A stretch of DNA of 8,474 bases, taken from contig JAJFJX010000055.1 in the NCBI GenBank assembly GCA_021773655.1, positions 1 through 8,474 of the forward strand. The letters are read 5' to 3'. Positions 7,154 to 8,474 of this stretch are shown piece after piece (the first letter of the stretch is position 1; each line of letters opens with the position of its first letter). This DNA is from Panacagrimonas sp. (GTDB lineage Bacteria; Pseudomonadota; Gammaproteobacteria; Nevskiales; Nevskiaceae). A program made the translations under genes and the position numbers. The notes below the pieces were generated by a model that worked only from the letters and a program-made list of their open reading frames with translations, was not told where the DNA came from and made no database searches.

Positions 7154-7221
7154 GGATGGCTGCTCGCTGTCGTGGGCAATGTCACGGCGTGTACCGGACC
7201 GCCAGTGTGCGCGCACGCCAT
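7150..7221 (-). CDS. Possible 23-codon leader frame coupled to leuC
   Basis: A short frame starts at ATG 7221 with GGAG six bases upstream (minus 7231-7228), a better ribosome-binding site than that of leuC. It encodes a peptide beginning MACAHTGGPV with only one leucine codon, and its TGA overlaps the leuC ATG. The arrangement suggests translational coupling or a regulatory leader. It is not a classical leucine attenuator because leucine codons are not clustered. It might equally be a chance frame, or be untranscribed if the leuC promoter lies within it. Confidence 0.3.
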   Translation of the reverse strand: MACAHTGGPVHAVTLPTTASSHP

Positions 7222-7256
7222 CAATTACTCCAATGAATGGTTTTCATATACTTCAT
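7221..7256 (-). CDS. Possible 11-codon mini-frame before the leuC leader
   Basis: ATG at 7256 opens MKYMKTIHWSN, whose TGA shares bases with the next ATG (TGATG). It spans the T-N11-A dyad and has no evident ribosome-binding site. It is noted only because it chains into the following leader frame; by itself it is weak. Confidence 0.15.
   Translation of the reverse strand: MKYMKTIHWSN
7233..7247. promoter_or_regulatory. T-N11-A dyad, candidate LysR-regulator binding site
   Basis: ATGAATGGTTTTCAT is a perfect ATGAA-N5-TTCAT inverted repeat that fits the T-N11-A core typical of LysR-type operators (T7234, A7246). It abuts the proposed -10 of the regulator gene, so binding would favour autorepression. 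On the leuC side it lies about 80-90 bp from the start codon, compatible with an activator site. A further TTCAT half-site stands at 7252-7256. Confidence 0.5.
7247..7252 (+). promoter_or_regulatory. Candidate -10 box of the LysR-regulator gene
   Basis: TATACT matches TATAAT at five of six positions and lies 27 bases before the regulator ATG. No good -35 is visible at 16-18 bases upstream (the sequence there is TTACTC-like), so the promoter would be weak or factor-dependent. The last bases of the dyad overlap this box. Confidence 0.4.
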
Positions 7257-7279
7257 GCAAATACAGAATGATAATTCGC

Positions 7280-8149
7280 ATGGACACCCAGGCCCTCGCA
7301 GCCTTTATCGAAGTGGCGGACAGCACCTCTTTCACACGCGCAGCCGAACACCTGCACCTGTCCCAGCCCGCCATCAGCAAGCGCCTCAAGGTCCTGGAGG
7401 ACCAGATCGGCCAGCGACTTTTCGACCGCATCGGTCGCAGCGTGCTGCTCACCGACGCCGGCCGCGCGCTGTTGCCGCACGCGCGTCGCGTCATCCAGAC
7501 ACTGGAGGACGGACGTCGCGCCCTGTCGCAGTTGCAGGGCCGGATCAGCGGCCGTCTGTCGATCGGCACCAGCCACCACATTGGCCTGCACCGCCTGCCG
7601 CCGGTACTCAAGCGATACGTCAACGATTACCCGGACGTCGACCTGGACCTGCACTTCATGGATTCGGAGGACGCCTGCGAGGCGGTGCTCGCCGGCAAGC
7701 TCGAAATTGGCATCGTCACCCTGCCTCTGCAGCCGCTGGCCAATCTGGACAGCGGCCTGGTCTGGCACGACCCGCTCGCGGTGGTGGTCGCTCCCAACCA
7801 TCCACTGGCCGGGAAACGCCGGATCAGGATCGAGGACCTGGCCCACTATCCCGCCGTGCTGCCGGACGAGGACACCTATACCCACCGCATCATCCGTGCC
7901 GAATTGCAGATCCGTGGGGTGGCCCCACGCGTTCGCCTTGCCACCAATTACCTCGAAACCCTGAAGATGCTGGCCGCCATCGGCCTGGGCTTGAGCGTGC
8001 TGCCGGTTTCGATGATCGATGACAGCGTGCGGCGCCTCGACATGCAAGGGTTCGCGCCCCAGCGCGAACTTGGCTGGGTCCGACATACCGGTCGCTCGGT
8101 GTCCGGTCCGGCTCGGGCATTACTTGAACTTGTTGAAATTGCCAATTGA
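7280..8149 (+). CDS. LysR-type transcriptional regulator, divergent from leuC
   Basis: A 289-residue protein of normal LysR-family length. The N-terminal winged helix-turn-helix spans about residues 4-62, with the recognition region SFTRAAEHLHLSQPAISKRLKVLE at about 17-40 and then RIGRSVLLTDAG. A linker helix leads to the effector-binding domain from about 90 (GRLSIGTSHHIG to the end), including IGLGLSVLPVSM. The start ATG at 7280 (MDTQALAAF) fits the family; an in-frame ATG at 7268 would add MIIR, and neither has a strong ribosome-binding site. Divergence from leuC across a shared 126-bp region, with a T-N11-A dyad, suggests that it controls the leu genes, possibly sensing a pathway intermediate such as isopropylmalate. 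That is inference. I recall a LysR gene beside leuC in Pseudomonas. The protein is not E. coli LeuO by any clear sign. Confidence 0.94.
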   Translation: MDTQALAAFIEVADSTSFTRAAEHLHLSQPAISKRLKVLEDQIGQRLFDRIGRSVLLTDAGRALLPHARRVIQTLEDGRRALSQLQGRISGRLSIGTSHHIGLHRLPPVLKRYVNDYPDVDLDLHFMDSEDACEAVLAGKLEIGIVTLPLQPLANLDSGLVWHDPLAVVVAPNHPLAGKRRIRIEDLAHYPAVLPDEDTYTHRIIRAELQIRGVAPRVRLATNYLETLKMLAAIGLGLSVLPVSMIDDSVRRLDMQGFAPQRELGWVRHTGRSVSGPARALLELVEIAN

Positions 8150-8474
8150 CCGGCAACGCTTGCTCGGGGATGTACTCGTATCGGACAAGGTGCCCGCGAA
8201 GGTGCTCACACAGCCGTCGCCAGCGATGCCTCACATCAGGGTGCCAGAGCGCTTGTCGAACCCGCGCCAGCGAGTTCGATTTCCAGCGCGGACTACAGAG
8301 GGCAGCAGAGTGGCCAGTAGCGGGTGCACCGCCGCCTTTCGCAAGGCGCTGCCAAGTGCCGGCATCACACGAAGCCGGCTCCGCACGGAAGCGGCTGCCG
8401 CGCTAACCCGTCCCGCGGCAGGCGAAGCAGGGCACCGATCGCACCGGGGGGCCATCCTGCCCGGCGCCAACAGC
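8150..8474. other. Region with no convincing gene, rich in hairpins
   Basis: After the regulator stop codon no frame shows a recognisable protein. One plus frame stays open to the window edge and a minus frame reads HRWRRLCEHLRGHLVRYEYI near 8160-8235, but neither has a plausible start, a recognisable domain or a conserved motif. The stretch may be intergenic DNA, or a decayed gene whose remainder lies beyond the edge. Its only clear structure is a group of three hairpins between 8333 and 8421. Confidence 0.5.
8333..8421. repeat. Three consecutive GC-rich hairpins downstream of the LysR gene
   Basis: CGCCTT/AAGGCG (8333-8338 with 8343-8348) forms a 6-bp stem on a 4-base loop. GCCGGC/GCCGGC (8358-8363 with 8374-8379) forms a 6-bp stem on a 10-base loop. 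CTGCCGCG/CGCGGCAG (8395-8402 with 8414-8421) forms an 8-bp stem on an 11-base loop. None is followed by a T-run on either strand, so a standard intrinsic terminator is not supported. The cluster resembles REP-type repetitive DNA or a strongly folded transcript end. Confidence 0.5.

Larger units (their letters stand above)
7154..7279. promoter_or_regulatory. Divergent leuC / lysR control region
   Basis: These 126 bp separate the leuC and lysR starts. The half next to lysR (about 7220-7279) is clearly AT-rich against its surroundings, as expected for facing promoters. It contains the T-N11-A dyad, a good -10 for lysR, the small palindrome GAATGATAATTC at 7266-7277, and the perfect 10-bp palindrome GTGCGCGCAC at 7207-7216. 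A stem GGCGTG/CACGCC (7186-7191 with 7214-7219) could form in leuC leader RNA over the start of the mini-frame. A weak leuC promoter may be TTGCAT/TTCATT with a 17-base spacer on the minus strand. Confidence 0.7.

Noticed and set aside
7154..7256. Classical leucine attenuator leader peptide
   Set aside because: The leader frames contain only one leucine codon and no terminator hairpin with a U-run precedes leuC.
7262..7277. Fur-box-like sequence around AATGATAATTC
   Set aside because: It only partly resembles the hexamer consensus, and nothing nearby concerns iron uptake; a chance AT-rich match is more likely.
5636..7279. Plus-strand in-frame extension of the LysR gene giving an 837-codon frame
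   Set aside because: The extension is antisense to leuC and the first thioesterase and shows no domain. The helix-turn-helix begins at the normal family start at 7280.
8139..8156. TTGCC-N8-GGCAA hairpin at the LysR stop codon as a terminator
   Set aside because: The stem is only 5 bp, it overlaps the stop codon and it has no T-tract.
7890..8234. Minus-strand frame containing RYEYIPEQALPV
   Set aside because: Most of its length is antisense to the LysR gene, and the part outside has no recognised domain or ribosome-binding site. A decayed gene fragment cannot be excluded.
8256..8291. tRNA-like T-loop (GTTCGATT) with nearby GC stems
   Set aside because: The flanking bases do not form a T-stem, and no acceptor stem, D-arm or anticodon arm can be assembled. 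TCGAAC-N12-GTTCGA is only a short inverted repeat.

Overview
The window is GC-rich, densely packed chromosomal DNA, most likely from a gammaproteobacterium such as a Xanthomonadales or Pseudomonas-like lineage. Four things point there: a FimV-type polar hub protein, an E. coli-type Asd, the linkage of leuCDB to asd and fimV, and a heptamer intergenic repeat of a kind I recall from xanthomonads. The order LysR regulator / leuC / leuD / leuB / asd / fimV matches, from memory, the Pseudomonas aeruginosa neighbourhood around leuC, where truA and trpF follow fimV.

Nearly everything lies on the minus strand and reads from right to left. From about 7.15 kb down: leuC; two small hotdog-fold thioesterases that overlap by 4 bases; leuD; leuB; asd; and the first two thirds or so of fimV, which runs off the left edge. 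On the plus strand a LysR-type regulator (7280-8149) diverges from leuC across a 126-bp AT-rich control region. The last 325 bases hold no convincing gene but contain three compact hairpins in a row.

LeuC and LeuD are the two subunits of isopropylmalate isomerase. LeuB then oxidises 3-isopropylmalate, so the leu genes supply the second and third steps of leucine synthesis; leuA is not in the window. Asd supplies aspartate semialdehyde for the lysine/diaminopimelate, threonine and methionine branches. FimV belongs to pilus and cell-pole assembly and is only a genomic neighbour. The LysR protein is the obvious candidate regulator of the leu genes.

The least ordinary points are: two different thioesterases between the isomerase subunits; a chain of two tiny overlapping reading frames leading into leuC beside a T-N11-A LysR-type dyad; a quasi-palindromic element of about 100 bp between leuB and asd; and an inverted repeat that could mask the fimV ribosome-binding site in read-through RNA. 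No mobile-element gene, CRISPR array or RNA gene was seen. The window is mainly conserved biosynthetic DNA, and I see no clear new defence or mobile system.
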